A DNA stretch of 64,000 bases from Candidatus Cloacimonadota bacterium (GTDB lineage Bacteria > Cloacimonadota > Cloacimonadia > Cloacimonadales > Cloacimonadaceae): positions 1 through 64,000 of the forward strand of contig JAHDQK010000006.1 in the NCBI GenBank assembly GCA_018433885.1, read 5' to 3'. The notes below the pieces were generated by a model that was not told the DNA's origin, ran no database searches, and worked only from the letters and a program-made list of their open reading frames with translations. Positions 52,492 to 61,010 of the stretch are shown here, piece by piece. The position numbers and the translations under genes are program-made. The number at the start of each line of letters is the position of its first letter. Position 1 is the first letter of the stretch.

Positions 52492-53106
52492 TCAACTACC
52501 GGCAGGATGGATGGCATCCACCGGACAACCGCGAAACTTCTCGGGCACCAGACCTCCACAAATTCCGCAGTTGATGCACTTCTCGGGATCAATCCATGCC
52601 TTGCCATCTACATAAGAAATTGCGTTTACCGGACATACCCGCAGGCAAAAGCCACAGGATATGCAATCCTCCGCATTAACCATAAAAAAGTCTTGGAGAG
52701 CAGTTTCTTCGGGTTCTGTAGATTCGATATCTGGGGGATTATCATCGCTGATCGAGGAGACCGGCTTGGCTGGAATCCGTTCTGGTTCAGGTTTCACTAT
52801 CGGTTTACTCTGTTCGGTTTGCTCAATTTTTTCCGGTAGTACTTCTTCGACCTCACTTGATCCGGAATCCTGGTTTGTATCTGGCTCCGTCATTGCTGGG
52901 ATAGCGATGAAGCCATCCACACAACGGCGGCAACCTATGCACTTCAGACTATCGATCACTGCCTTGCCATTTTTCATGTAAATGGCATCCACCGGACACA
53001 CCTGTTGTTTTTCTTTGGGGCTGAACATTCCTCGCGCTGTCAATAGCTGAAAAGTGCCAACCGCCAACAGCAATATAATGACCAGTATTTGCAAAGTCTT
53101 TTTCAT
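52492..53106 (-). CDS. Membrane-anchored ferredoxin-like protein with three predicted [4Fe-4S] clusters
   Basis: A 204-residue protein with one N-terminal membrane segment (about 5-24). The first Fe-S site is permuted: a lone CPVDAI cysteine precedes CIGCRRC (residues about 37-62). A Pro/Glu-rich linker (about 75-135) follows, then a two-cluster ferredoxin domain (CISCGFCLRVCP, CINCGIC and RGCPVDAI). It probably accepts electrons at the membrane. It overlaps the NapH-like gene by four bases and is the last gene of the operon. Confidence 0.85.
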   Translation of the reverse strand: MKKTLQILVIILLLAVGTFQLLTARGMFSPKEKQQVCPVDAIYMKNGKAVIDSLKCIGCRRCVDGFIAIPAMTEPDTNQDSGSSEVEEVLPEKIEQTEQSKPIVKPEPERIPAKPVSSISDDNPPDIESTEPEETALQDFFMVNAEDCISCGFCLRVCPVNAISYVDGKAWIDPEKCINCGICGGLVPEKFRGCPVDAIHPAGS

Positions 53107-53870
53107 TTATCTCTTTCCTGTGATATCGTCCCGGGTTTGGGACACTTCTCGGCACAACGGTGGCAATGGATGCAATCGGGAGACTCCACATACTCCTCGC
53201 AAAGGATATCCAGATTCATGGGGCAATTTAGGCTACACACACCGCAATCTATGCATCGCTCAAGGTTTCTGCGAATCTTGGCGCGGGGAAAGGCAAACAG
53301 CTTGCCCATAAACTGAGAAATATTCAGTAATGCTGCATAGGGACACAGAAAGCGGCACCACATCCGCTCCAGAAAGTACCCGCCGATCACGATTATGATA
53401 GCCGTGAATAAACCCAACCAAGCTAAGCGTGGTAACATAGATACAGCGTAGATAGGACAAAATGCCATGAATATCCATGCCAATCCGCCAATTACCAGTA
53501 AAGCAGTGATTCCCAGAATCCAATACTTGATTTTTGCCAGCTTCCGTTCGGCAAAAATGGGGATTTGCCTGCTGCGTTTCTTGCCCCTTAAACGATTCAC
53601 ATACTCTTGTAAAGTACCCAGAGGACAGATGTAGCCGCAGAAGAATCTTCCCCAGAACATGGATAAGATGATGAAGAGGAGCCCCAGGAATATTCCCAGA
53701 GCAGCAATCCCCAGACTCAAAACCCAGAGATTTCCTTTCATCAGCCCAAAACAGACAAGCGCGTAAGGGCAAAAGTTGTGGATAGAGCTCTTCCCCATCA
53801 CAACAATGGCTGCCAAGATTCCCAGGCTTATTGCCAGGAAAGCAACCTGAATCAGGGCGCGTCTCTTCAT
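53103..53870 (-). CDS. NapH-like membrane ferredoxin (polyferredoxin)
   Basis: A 255-residue protein with about five membrane segments, the two CxxxCP motifs (FFCGYICPLG and WCRFLCPYA) and C-terminal ferredoxin sites CIDCGVCSLNCP and CIHCHRCAEKCP. This is the NapH/RdxA/CcoG-like layout that moves electrons between membrane and soluble Fe-S proteins. Overlaps of four bases on both sides couple it to the 2-oxoacid oxidoreductase beta subunit and to the anchored ferredoxin. Confidence 0.9.
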   Translation of the reverse strand: MKRRALIQVAFLAISLGILAAIVVMGKSSIHNFCPYALVCFGLMKGNLWVLSLGIAALGIFLGLLFIILSMFWGRFFCGYICPLGTLQEYVNRLRGKKRSRQIPIFAERKLAKIKYWILGITALLVIGGLAWIFMAFCPIYAVSMLPRLAWLGLFTAIIIVIGGYFLERMWCRFLCPYAALLNISQFMGKLFAFPRAKIRRNLERCIDCGVCSLNCPMNLDILCEEYVESPDCIHCHRCAEKCPKPGTISQERDK

Positions 53871-54688
53871 TGATACTCGGTTAAATACCGTTTACGGGCG
53901 GAGACATCCATCGCCGGAATTGCCGGAGCAATCAGTTCGTGATATACAGCTCTTGTTTCGTTATGGAAGATACCAAGATACTGTTTTTCGTGGTCTTTTG
54001 CCAAGGCACGAGCGTGTTCGATATCTGAGGGAAGTGCATCCAGAAAAGCAGTGTGCTCATTGTACAATTGATATGTGTTGTTATAACTTACGCAAGGCTG
54101 AAGCACTTCCACAAAGGAAAATCCCTTGTGGCGGATTGCTTGATGCAGGATTCCCGCCAGATGATCGATCTTGGCGCTGTAGCCTCGTGCTACGAAGCTT
54201 GCCCCTGCTTCCAACAGCAAACTGATGGCGTTGAAAGGCTTTTCCACATTGCCAAATGGAGTCGAAAGCCCTTTGTAACCAAAATCTGAAAGTGGAGATG
54301 CCTGACCTGTGGTAAGCCCATAATTGCCATTGTTGTGCAAGATCAAAGTGATGTCCATGTTGCGTTTTGCAGCAAACAGGGTATGCTCCAGACCCTCTCC
54401 CAGGCTATCTCCATCTCCGCCAAAGGTGATGACATTAAGCTTGGGATTTGCCAGTTTAACTCCTTGAGCGGTAGCTAAAGCTCTGCCATGCAAGCCATAG
54501 ATCCCCGAGATATCCAGATAATCGAATATCTTGCCATGACATCCAATTCCGGAAGTCATCACGATATCAGCCAGAGGAGTTCCCTCTTCGTGCAAGGTCT
54601 TGATACACTTGCGCACCGCGGCGAAGATACCGAAATTGCCACAGCCGATGCACCATGTGTTTTCTTTGGAACTGATCAAGTTACGCAT
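53867..54688 (-). CDS. korB: 2-oxoacid:ferredoxin oxidoreductase, beta subunit
   Basis: A 273-residue TPP-binding subunit. CIGCGNFG near residue 13, GIGCHGK and a late cysteine supply [4Fe-4S] ligands; GDGDSLGEGLEHTLFAAKRN with HNNGNYGLTTGQASP is the TPP/Mg motif. It decarboxylates a 2-oxoacid and passes electrons to ferredoxin. GGGAGG sets the start at MRNLISS; seven more codons upstream lack support. It overlaps the alpha-gamma gene by eight bases and the NapH-like gene by four. Substrate (2-oxoglutarate, pyruvate or branched-chain) cannot be read. Confidence 0.92.
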   Translation of the reverse strand: MRNLISSKENTWCIGCGNFGIFAAVRKCIKTLHEEGTPLADIVMTSGIGCHGKIFDYLDISGIYGLHGRALATAQGVKLANPKLNVITFGGDGDSLGEGLEHTLFAAKRNMDITLILHNNGNYGLTTGQASPLSDFGYKGLSTPFGNVEKPFNAISLLLEAGASFVARGYSAKIDHLAGILHQAIRHKGFSFVEVLQPCVSYNNTYQLYNEHTAFLDALPSDIEHARALAKDHEKQYLGIFHNETRAVYHELIAPAIPAMDVSARKRYLTEYQ

Positions 54689-56357
54689 CGATTGCCTCCC
54701 GGATAGCATTCACCAGTTCACCAGCATCAAAATGCCTGCCATCATAACGCAGGATGTTGGCTTTCACCTTGATCTCCAGTTTCTCTTTTAAAAAACGAGC
54801 GAAATTTGGGTTCAGCGAGTGTTCTACTACAATCACTTCTTTGCCCCTGTAAGCAGCTAATTCATCGTGAGGGAAGGGCTCCAGATAGACGGGAACTACC
54901 AGTTCAAAATCGATATACTTCTGAGCCTCACGTAACTCCAGTGCTGTTGATCCATAGGCAAAAACCTTGGTACTACCCTTGCCATATACTTCTACCCGCC
55001 GGTATTTTCGACTGAGGGAATCTATTGCAGCGCTTTTGCGTTGACGTTTTTCTTTCATGAGTTTGATATTTGTAGCTTTATCTGTGCGAAATCCGCTCTC
55101 CAGGTGCTCGTTTGTATTCCATTTGATTACATCATCATCCGTAGCGCTATCCGAACCGGGAAACTTGAGCGGAGAAATCCCGGATTGGGTGAACTGATAA
55201 CGTTGGTAGTTTACCGAATCCGGCTGTGCCAATTGGTATTCATCGACCTTACTGATATCGAGTCTCAGGTTTGTAGCGCTTTCACTTAGGTGTTTTTCTG
55301 TGAGCAATATCGCCGGAGACTGGCTTTCCCATGCTAAATTCATCAACTCAATCGCCAAAGTAAAAGCCCGTTCAAAACTATCAGGGCTCGCCACAATGCG
55401 GGGAAACTCGCCATGACCTTGATTGAGTGCGAAGAAAAGATCTTCCTGCGCTGTGTAGGTGGATACACCCGTAGCAGGACCAGGCCGGGAAGACAGAAAA
55501 CATAAAAGAGGAGCTTCCACCATACCAGCCATGCTAAAAGCTTCCTGCATCAGCGCGAAACCTCCACCGCTACTGCCTACCGCCGCCCGTTTACCAGCAA
55601 AACATGCTCCAAGTGCCATATTCGCCGCCGCGAGTTCGCTTTCTGCATGCACGGTTTTGATGCCAAGCTGATCACGTTTCAAAGCCAGATAATGCAAAAT
55701 CGAAGACGCCGGAGTCATGGGGTAGCTGAAGTAACAATCCAAGCCAGCAGCCCATGCACCTAAAGCGAGCAGCTGATTTCCAGTATAGAACTTTGAGGCT
55801 ACGCTCTGCTCTTGCTTCAGTTCATATACTTTTTGCAGATCAAGCTGATTCACCAGTTGATACACCGCCAAGGCAAATGAAGTATTCTCCGCTTGATTAC
55901 GCTTGAATTCCCGGGCAATGGTATCTTTGAGGAATTCCTCGCTGATACCCATGACGGCGCAAAATATCGCGATGGATGCCAGCGACATATTCCCAGCTTC
56001 AGGATAGTGTGTTTTCACTAATTTTGCCAGGGGGAGCGGAATCATGGTGTCATCCCGGACATCGGCTTCATCACAGAAATGCAAGCCGCCTTCAAGTAAA
56101 TCCCCCTTGTGTTCATCTACACTGCGGGAATCGAAACTGATCACAAGATTAGCTTGTTTGTATGTATTGTACATTCGAGAGGGGGACATGCTTACTACGC
56201 TGAAGTTGTGTCCGCCTTTGATCAGCGACTGATAATCGTCGGTTTGAAACACGTGATTATTGTGGATGATTGCCAGGTGGGCTATCACCTGGGCTGCCTT
56301 TTTGATCCCCTCGCCGGCTTTTCCGCCTACGAGCACGGTAAAGATTTTCTGAGCCAA
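54681..56357 (-). CDS. korA: 2-oxoacid:ferredoxin oxidoreductase, fused gamma-alpha subunit
   Basis: A 558-residue fusion: gamma domain (about 1-190; VLVGGKAGEGIKKAAQ, QTDDYQSLIKGGHN) followed by the alpha domain (about 205-558; YPMTPASSILHYLA, VHAESELAAANMALGACFAGKR, SSRPGPATGVSTYTAQEDL). It partners the beta subunit. The first codon appears to be TTG at 56357, with GGAG eleven bases before; the DUF2723 stop lies two bases upstream. Coupling to membrane Fe-S proteins downstream is unusual for this enzyme class. Confidence 0.9.
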   Translation of the reverse strand: MAQKIFTVLVGGKAGEGIKKAAQVIAHLAIIHNNHVFQTDDYQSLIKGGHNFSVVSMSPSRMYNTYKQANLVISFDSRSVDEHKGDLLEGGLHFCDEADVRDDTMIPLPLAKLVKTHYPEAGNMSLASIAIFCAVMGISEEFLKDTIAREFKRNQAENTSFALAVYQLVNQLDLQKVYELKQEQSVASKFYTGNQLLALGAWAAGLDCYFSYPMTPASSILHYLALKRDQLGIKTVHAESELAAANMALGACFAGKRAAVGSSGGGFALMQEAFSMAGMVEAPLLCFLSSRPGPATGVSTYTAQEDLFFALNQGHGEFPRIVASPDSFERAFTLAIELMNLAWESQSPAILLTEKHLSESATNLRLDISKVDEYQLAQPDSVNYQRYQFTQSGISPLKFPGSDSATDDDVIKWNTNEHLESGFRTDKATNIKLMKEKRQRKSAAIDSLSRKYRRVEVYGKGSTKVFAYGSTALELREAQKYIDFELVVPVYLEPFPHDELAAYRGKEVIVVEHSLNPNFARFLKEKLEIKVKANILRYDGRHFDAGELVNAIREAIDA

Positions 56358-56359
56358 GA

Positions 56360-59068
56360 TTATAACTCTCCTAATTCACTCAAGATCCTGTTTATATAAG
56401 GTCGAATATCGTATTGCAGACGGTTGCTGTTGCGCTCCATGAGTTCTATGATCTGACGGTCGTAATCGCTTTCGCGGGCAAAATAGATCATAATTTCGGC
56501 AAAGGTCTTCTCCGTAGGATATGAGATCAAGCCCTTTTCCAAGAAGGGAAAGCTTTGTGCAGGTGTTTTTTCCATCAATTCTGCCAAGATGAAACTGATG
56601 TATATCTGCCAGCCCTGAGGGTGTTTGAATACCACCCGATCCACAAACTCATCGAGCGCAGCCCAATTCTCGGTCTTGGTATAGATCTTAGTATAGAATT
56701 CTGTAAGCTTAATCTCGTCATCGATGAAGATCTTGCCACGTTCGATATAGGAACTTGCTTTTTCGGCATTTCCAAGCTCGGCGTAGTGGGTTGCGGCTCT
56801 TACAAAACCGGATCCGTAATTCATCACCAGCCTGCGCATATTGTCGTCCATGAACACCCGATCGTCGTCGATGGAGCGATATTCATACACTTCATCGATA
56901 TTGGAAATCAAGCGTGCCACATTCACTTGGCCATCTTCCTGGTGAGAAACCACCCGCGCTACCATACCTTCGTTTTGGGTAAATTCCTCGAAACCAATAT
57001 AGCTCTCGCAAGTAACTGCGAAATAGATCGGACGATGCCCAAAATTCTGTTGAATGATGTGAAACACAGCTTGGTCTGAGATTCTATAAAATGGCTCCCG
57101 TGAACGCCATGAGGGAGTTTGCTCCAAAGGTAGTGTAAAAGATCCACTGGCGGGGGTTCCAGTTACCTGCAGATCGTTGGTGATGCGGGCTATACTCAGT
57201 TTGTCGATTTCTTCATCCGTCATTGTAAAAATCACACCCTCTTTATCCCGCAGTTGTTTAATATACCAAGGTGTATTCAACAGCGAGAGATTAGCGACGG
57301 TGACATCCTTGCGAATTCCCTTCAGATAGGTGATTTTGAATTCCATTGCGTCATTGATCGCGGCTAGTGCCTCCTCCGAGGGGGCAATATTCTGTGCAGG
57401 ATAGCTATGTTCCTTGGCATGAGGATCTTCCACTGCCTGGGCATACCACAGTGGGAATGTATCGTTATCTCCATTGGTGAAGATAATCGCGTTTTCTTCC
57501 AGAGAGTTTAGGAAGTTCACGCCATAATCCAGCGCGATATATTCGTGAGACCTATCGTGAGTGTGGTATTGGGAAATCATGTTGCCAATCGGCAGAATCA
57601 ACAATATGGCGGCAAGGAGATACTTTGCGGCATCTTTCTTGAAGATGTTTATCATCGCCAAAGACCCAATACCCAGCCATACTGCCCACATATTGTATGC
57701 CACCACAAAGAAATAATCTCTATCCCTCACCTCGGCGTTGGAGAGATTCATCACAAAGACCATGACGATGGTGGTGAAAATGATCACACTAAGGAAGTAA
57801 TTGAAGCTGTGTTTGTTTTTACGGAAGTGATACACTGCGCCTCCCAAACCTAGGTAAGCGATCAGGATGTTGCCAATGGACTTACCGACAACCCCGGGTG
57901 TATTCAGGATGGGAGCCAGAACTCCATCAGGAAACCATTGCATCCCGAAATAGCGCAGAAAATGGTAGCCAAGCTGTTCTCCAAAGAAGCTTGCGCGCCT
58001 TACCACAAAGCTGGTATTCCCATATTGCTTGCGCAGAACGTAGTCCATAAAAGCGGAGATTGTGCTGGGATGCCCCTCGTTGATGAAAGGACGGTCTGCG
58101 GCACGGATCATCAGATAGATATGGCTCGAAAGCCCCACCAGAACTAACAGGAAGGACATCAGCCAGAATTTCTTGCTAAAGATATCCTTAAGCTCGTAAG
58201 CGAGGATCAACAGAGTAACGATGGCAAAGCCCCATTTATCGAATTCATCCACTGCCAAGCCTTTACCGATAGCGCCGAAGATGAAGTATCCCGCCAAAAT
58301 CGCGAAGGTATAGCCAATTACTTTTAGCCAGAAGTTATCCTTCCGCATCCCACTTTGGAGCATCGGATAAACCACTATGAAAAGCACGGCAGGTGCTATC
58401 TGTAGAGCCGTTTGATGCACACAAAAGCCCAGAAAGAAGAGATACACTATCAGCAGCAAGATGTTCTGATGGTCGTAATCTTCACTCTTCTGAAGCCAGA
58501 CAAGAGTAAGCCAAAGGATCAGATTTACGAAAAAGACCAAGCCGGAATATACTTCCGCTTCAATCGCGTTCATCCAGAAGGTAAAAGAAAAGGCTGTATA
58601 AAGGGCTGCCACAGTTCCGGCAAACATCGCTTCCCAAGCCTTTATCTTCATCATGCTTACCAGCTTCACGGTGAACAGATATGTGAACATCACGGCAAAA
58701 GCAGAAGTAAGCCCGGAAATGAAAGCGGCAATCACCGCGTGGGATACAATGCTCCCAAAGAGCGATACGATAGCTCTTCCAAACACAATATAGAACGGGT
58801 TTCCGGGGGGATGTGGCACACCCAGAATGCTGATGCAGGTGGCATATTCTCCGCTATCCCAAAAACTCATGGTGCGAGCCTGGGTAGCCATATAGACGAT
58901 CAGGGTAAGAGCGAAAATAGCCCAGGCAAGGATCTTGTTGTGCAGATCAGGCACCAAAGCCTGAGGTTTTAGCGGCAGATCGTCCTTTATCCGGATTGCT
59001 TCCGGTTTCTGGTACTCTATCGGTTTTTTCTGTCTTAACTGCTTTCTAATGTCTTGATCTTTTGGCAT
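56360..59068 (-). CDS. DUF2723 membrane protein (probable protein O-glycosyltransferase)
   Basis: A 902-residue protein: a basic N-terminal 45 residues, about 12 membrane segments (about 47-500) and a soluble C-terminal part with helical repeats. The MSFWDSGEYATCISILGVPHPPG motif, given in short as FWDSGEYATC and GVPHPPGNP, is the DUF2723 signature; relatives (TMEM260-like) are thought to be O-mannosyltransferases using lipid-linked sugar. It would glycosylate exported proteins. It lies two bases before the 2-oxoacid oxidoreductase gene. Confidence 0.85.
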   Translation of the reverse strand: MPKDQDIRKQLRQKKPIEYQKPEAIRIKDDLPLKPQALVPDLHNKILAWAIFALTLIVYMATQARTMSFWDSGEYATCISILGVPHPPGNPFYIVFGRAIVSLFGSIVSHAVIAAFISGLTSAFAVMFTYLFTVKLVSMMKIKAWEAMFAGTVAALYTAFSFTFWMNAIEAEVYSGLVFFVNLILWLTLVWLQKSEDYDHQNILLLIVYLFFLGFCVHQTALQIAPAVLFIVVYPMLQSGMRKDNFWLKVIGYTFAILAGYFIFGAIGKGLAVDEFDKWGFAIVTLLILAYELKDIFSKKFWLMSFLLVLVGLSSHIYLMIRAADRPFINEGHPSTISAFMDYVLRKQYGNTSFVVRRASFFGEQLGYHFLRYFGMQWFPDGVLAPILNTPGVVGKSIGNILIAYLGLGGAVYHFRKNKHSFNYFLSVIIFTTIVMVFVMNLSNAEVRDRDYFFVVAYNMWAVWLGIGSLAMINIFKKDAAKYLLAAILLILPIGNMISQYHTHDRSHEYIALDYGVNFLNSLEENAIIFTNGDNDTFPLWYAQAVEDPHAKEHSYPAQNIAPSEEALAAINDAMEFKITYLKGIRKDVTVANLSLLNTPWYIKQLRDKEGVIFTMTDEEIDKLSIARITNDLQVTGTPASGSFTLPLEQTPSWRSREPFYRISDQAVFHIIQQNFGHRPIYFAVTCESYIGFEEFTQNEGMVARVVSHQEDGQVNVARLISNIDEVYEYRSIDDDRVFMDDNMRRLVMNYGSGFVRAATHYAELGNAEKASSYIERGKIFIDDEIKLTEFYTKIYTKTENWAALDEFVDRVVFKHPQGWQIYISFILAELMEKTPAQSFPFLEKGLISYPTEKTFAEIMIYFARESDYDRQIIELMERNSNRLQYDIRPYINRILSELGEL

Positions 59069-59080
59069 CAGATCTCCTTA

Positions 59081-60064
59081 TCAATCTTTCATACCGCTAC
59101 GCGAGTAGCTAGCGATAATTTGTTTCTGGGCGAAGAAAAACAGGATTAAAATGGGCACAATGCTGAAGGTGGAGGCAGCCATCAACAGAGTAGTCTGGGT
59201 GGATGCTTCCTGATTGAAATAACTTAGCCCTACCTGCAACACACGAAGCTCCGGACGGTTGATCATCACCAATGGCCACATGAAGCTGTTCCAACTGGTG
59301 ATCAGTGAAAAGATGGATGCGGTGGCTATTACCGGTTTGGATAGTGGAACGATGATCCGCCAGAGCATACCAAAGGTGGAACAGCCATCTATGGAAGCTG
59401 CATCAAACAGTTCTTTTGGTAGTGCTTTAAAGTGTTGACGGAACAGGAAGATCGTAAAGATGTTCGCTATCCAAGGGATAATCAGCGCGTTGTAGGTATC
59501 CAACCAATTCAGTTTATCCAACAGCACGTAGGATGAGATCATGTAAATCGGCTGGGGTACCATCATCATGGAGAGAAATAGATAGAAGAAGAAATCCCTG
59601 CCCCTAAACTCCATGCGGGCAAAGGCATAGGCGGCTAATAGGGAAGTGATCAATACGCCCACCAAACTGACGATGGATACATATATCGTGTTGTAGAAAT
59701 AGAGTCCAAACGGTACTTTCTTGAAGGCCTTTATGTAGTTCGACAGATGCAGGCTTGGTTTTTTGCGGTATAGCTCAATCTGGTTGGAAGGCACTTCTTT
59801 GTATTCTTCCACAATGTTCAGGTCCTCATCCAACACGTGGATCACGCTGGTAGAACCTTTGTCCATCACAAGCAGGATTCGCTCCTGATTGCCGTCGTTG
59901 TTCCATACATGATACTCTTCTTTGGGAATAAAAAGGGTTTCCTGTTTGTTGAATTCCGATTGGGTCATCAGCGAAGTGGAAAGCATCCACAAGAAAGGAA
60001 CGACCATGGTAAATCCGAAAATGATCAGGATCGTATAGGTGATAATGCTTCTTAACTTATCCAT
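59081..60064 (-). CDS. ABC sugar permease, MalG-like, with long periplasmic insert
   Basis: A 327-residue carbohydrate ABC permease with six membrane segments and the EAA-type motif ELFDAASIDGCSTFGMLWRI. Between the first segment and NYIKAF lies an insert of about 60 residues (about 44-105; EEYHVWNNDGNQERILLV) not usual in MalG proteins, in the periplasmic loop. GGGGGAG sets the start at 60064. It follows the MalF-like gene by ten bases. No substrate-binding protein or ATPase gene is in the window. Confidence 0.9.
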   Translation of the reverse strand: MDKLRSIITYTILIIFGFTMVVPFLWMLSTSLMTQSEFNKQETLFIPKEEYHVWNNDGNQERILLVMDKGSTSVIHVLDEDLNIVEEYKEVPSNQIELYRKKPSLHLSNYIKAFKKVPFGLYFYNTIYVSIVSLVGVLITSLLAAYAFARMEFRGRDFFFYLFLSMMMVPQPIYMISSYVLLDKLNWLDTYNALIIPWIANIFTIFLFRQHFKALPKELFDAASIDGCSTFGMLWRIIVPLSKPVIATASIFSLITSWNSFMWPLVMINRPELRVLQVGLSYFNQEASTQTTLLMAASTFSIVPILILFFFAQKQIIASYSRSGMKD

Positions 60065-60074
60065 TGTCTCCCCC

Positions 60075-61010
60075 TTAGTAGTTAACGTGTTTTTCCATTC
60101 TGCGCTGGAAGATCGTGAGGGCAAGAATCAACAAGAACAGAGCCAGGGAAACAGCACTTGCATAGCCCATTTCGAGAACGTCGAAGCCGCGTTCATAGAT
60201 GTAATAAACGATCAATTTGGTGGTGTTCAGCGGCCCTCCCTTATCGGTCATCAAGTAGATTTGCGAGAAGGTCTGGAAGGTGGTGATAGTTGTCATGATC
60301 AGCACATAAAATGTGGTGGGCGAGATCAATGGCACAGTGATGTTCCAAAACTGGCGACCCTTGCCCGCACCGTCTATCTCCGCCGCTTCGTAATAATCTT
60401 TAGAGATGTTTTGCAAACCTGCCAGATAGATAATGGTGTTGTATCCCAGTCCTTTCCAGACAGTCATGATGATAATGGCAAATAGTGCTTGGGATGGGCC
60501 GTGGAAGAATTGCGGTAGATTGCCCCAGCCAAAGCGTTCAAACATGATCAGAAAGATCCCGCGGGATTCTGCCAACCACGCTTGCGGAGAGATCCCTACA
60601 AATCCCAAGAAGGTGTTCATTAAACCGGTTTGCTCGTTGAAGATCAATTTCCAGACGATGGATACCGCCACCAGCGAAGTTACGAAGGGCATAAAATAGA
60701 TGATCCTAAAAAAGCTTTTAAAATACTTGATCTTGTTCAACATCACGGCGAAAAACATCGACAACACGATGGTCGCAGGAACCAAGATGATTACCAGCCA
60801 AAATGTGTTTCCCATGGACTGCCAAAACACCTGATCCTGCATCATTTTAGAATAATTTGCCAAACCGATGAACTTGCCTGTACCCTGCAAGCTCCAATCG
60901 TAGAAAGAGAGGATAAAACTCATCACGATCGGGATTAAACGAAAAGCCACCACTATCACCAATGCAGGCAAAAGGTAGAGGTATGGAGAAATCTTCCACT
61001 TTGTTTTCAT
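60075..61010 (-). CDS. ABC sugar permease, MalF/UgpA-like
   Basis: A 311-residue permease with six membrane segments and the cytoplasmic EAA motif YYEAAEIDGAGKGRQFWNI. Pairs with the next gene to form the channel. Substrate unknown; sugars or oligosaccharides are typical of the family. It overlaps the regulator gene by four bases (ATGA), so the regulator and transporter are translated together. Confidence 0.92.
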   Translation of the reverse strand: MKTKWKISPYLYLLPALVIVVAFRLIPIVMSFILSFYDWSLQGTGKFIGLANYSKMMQDQVFWQSMGNTFWLVIILVPATIVLSMFFAVMLNKIKYFKSFFRIIYFMPFVTSLVAVSIVWKLIFNEQTGLMNTFLGFVGISPQAWLAESRGIFLIMFERFGWGNLPQFFHGPSQALFAIIIMTVWKGLGYNTIIYLAGLQNISKDYYEAAEIDGAGKGRQFWNITVPLISPTTFYVLIMTTITTFQTFSQIYLMTDKGGPLNTTKLIVYYIYERGFDVLEMGYASAVSLALFLLILALTIFQRRMEKHVNY

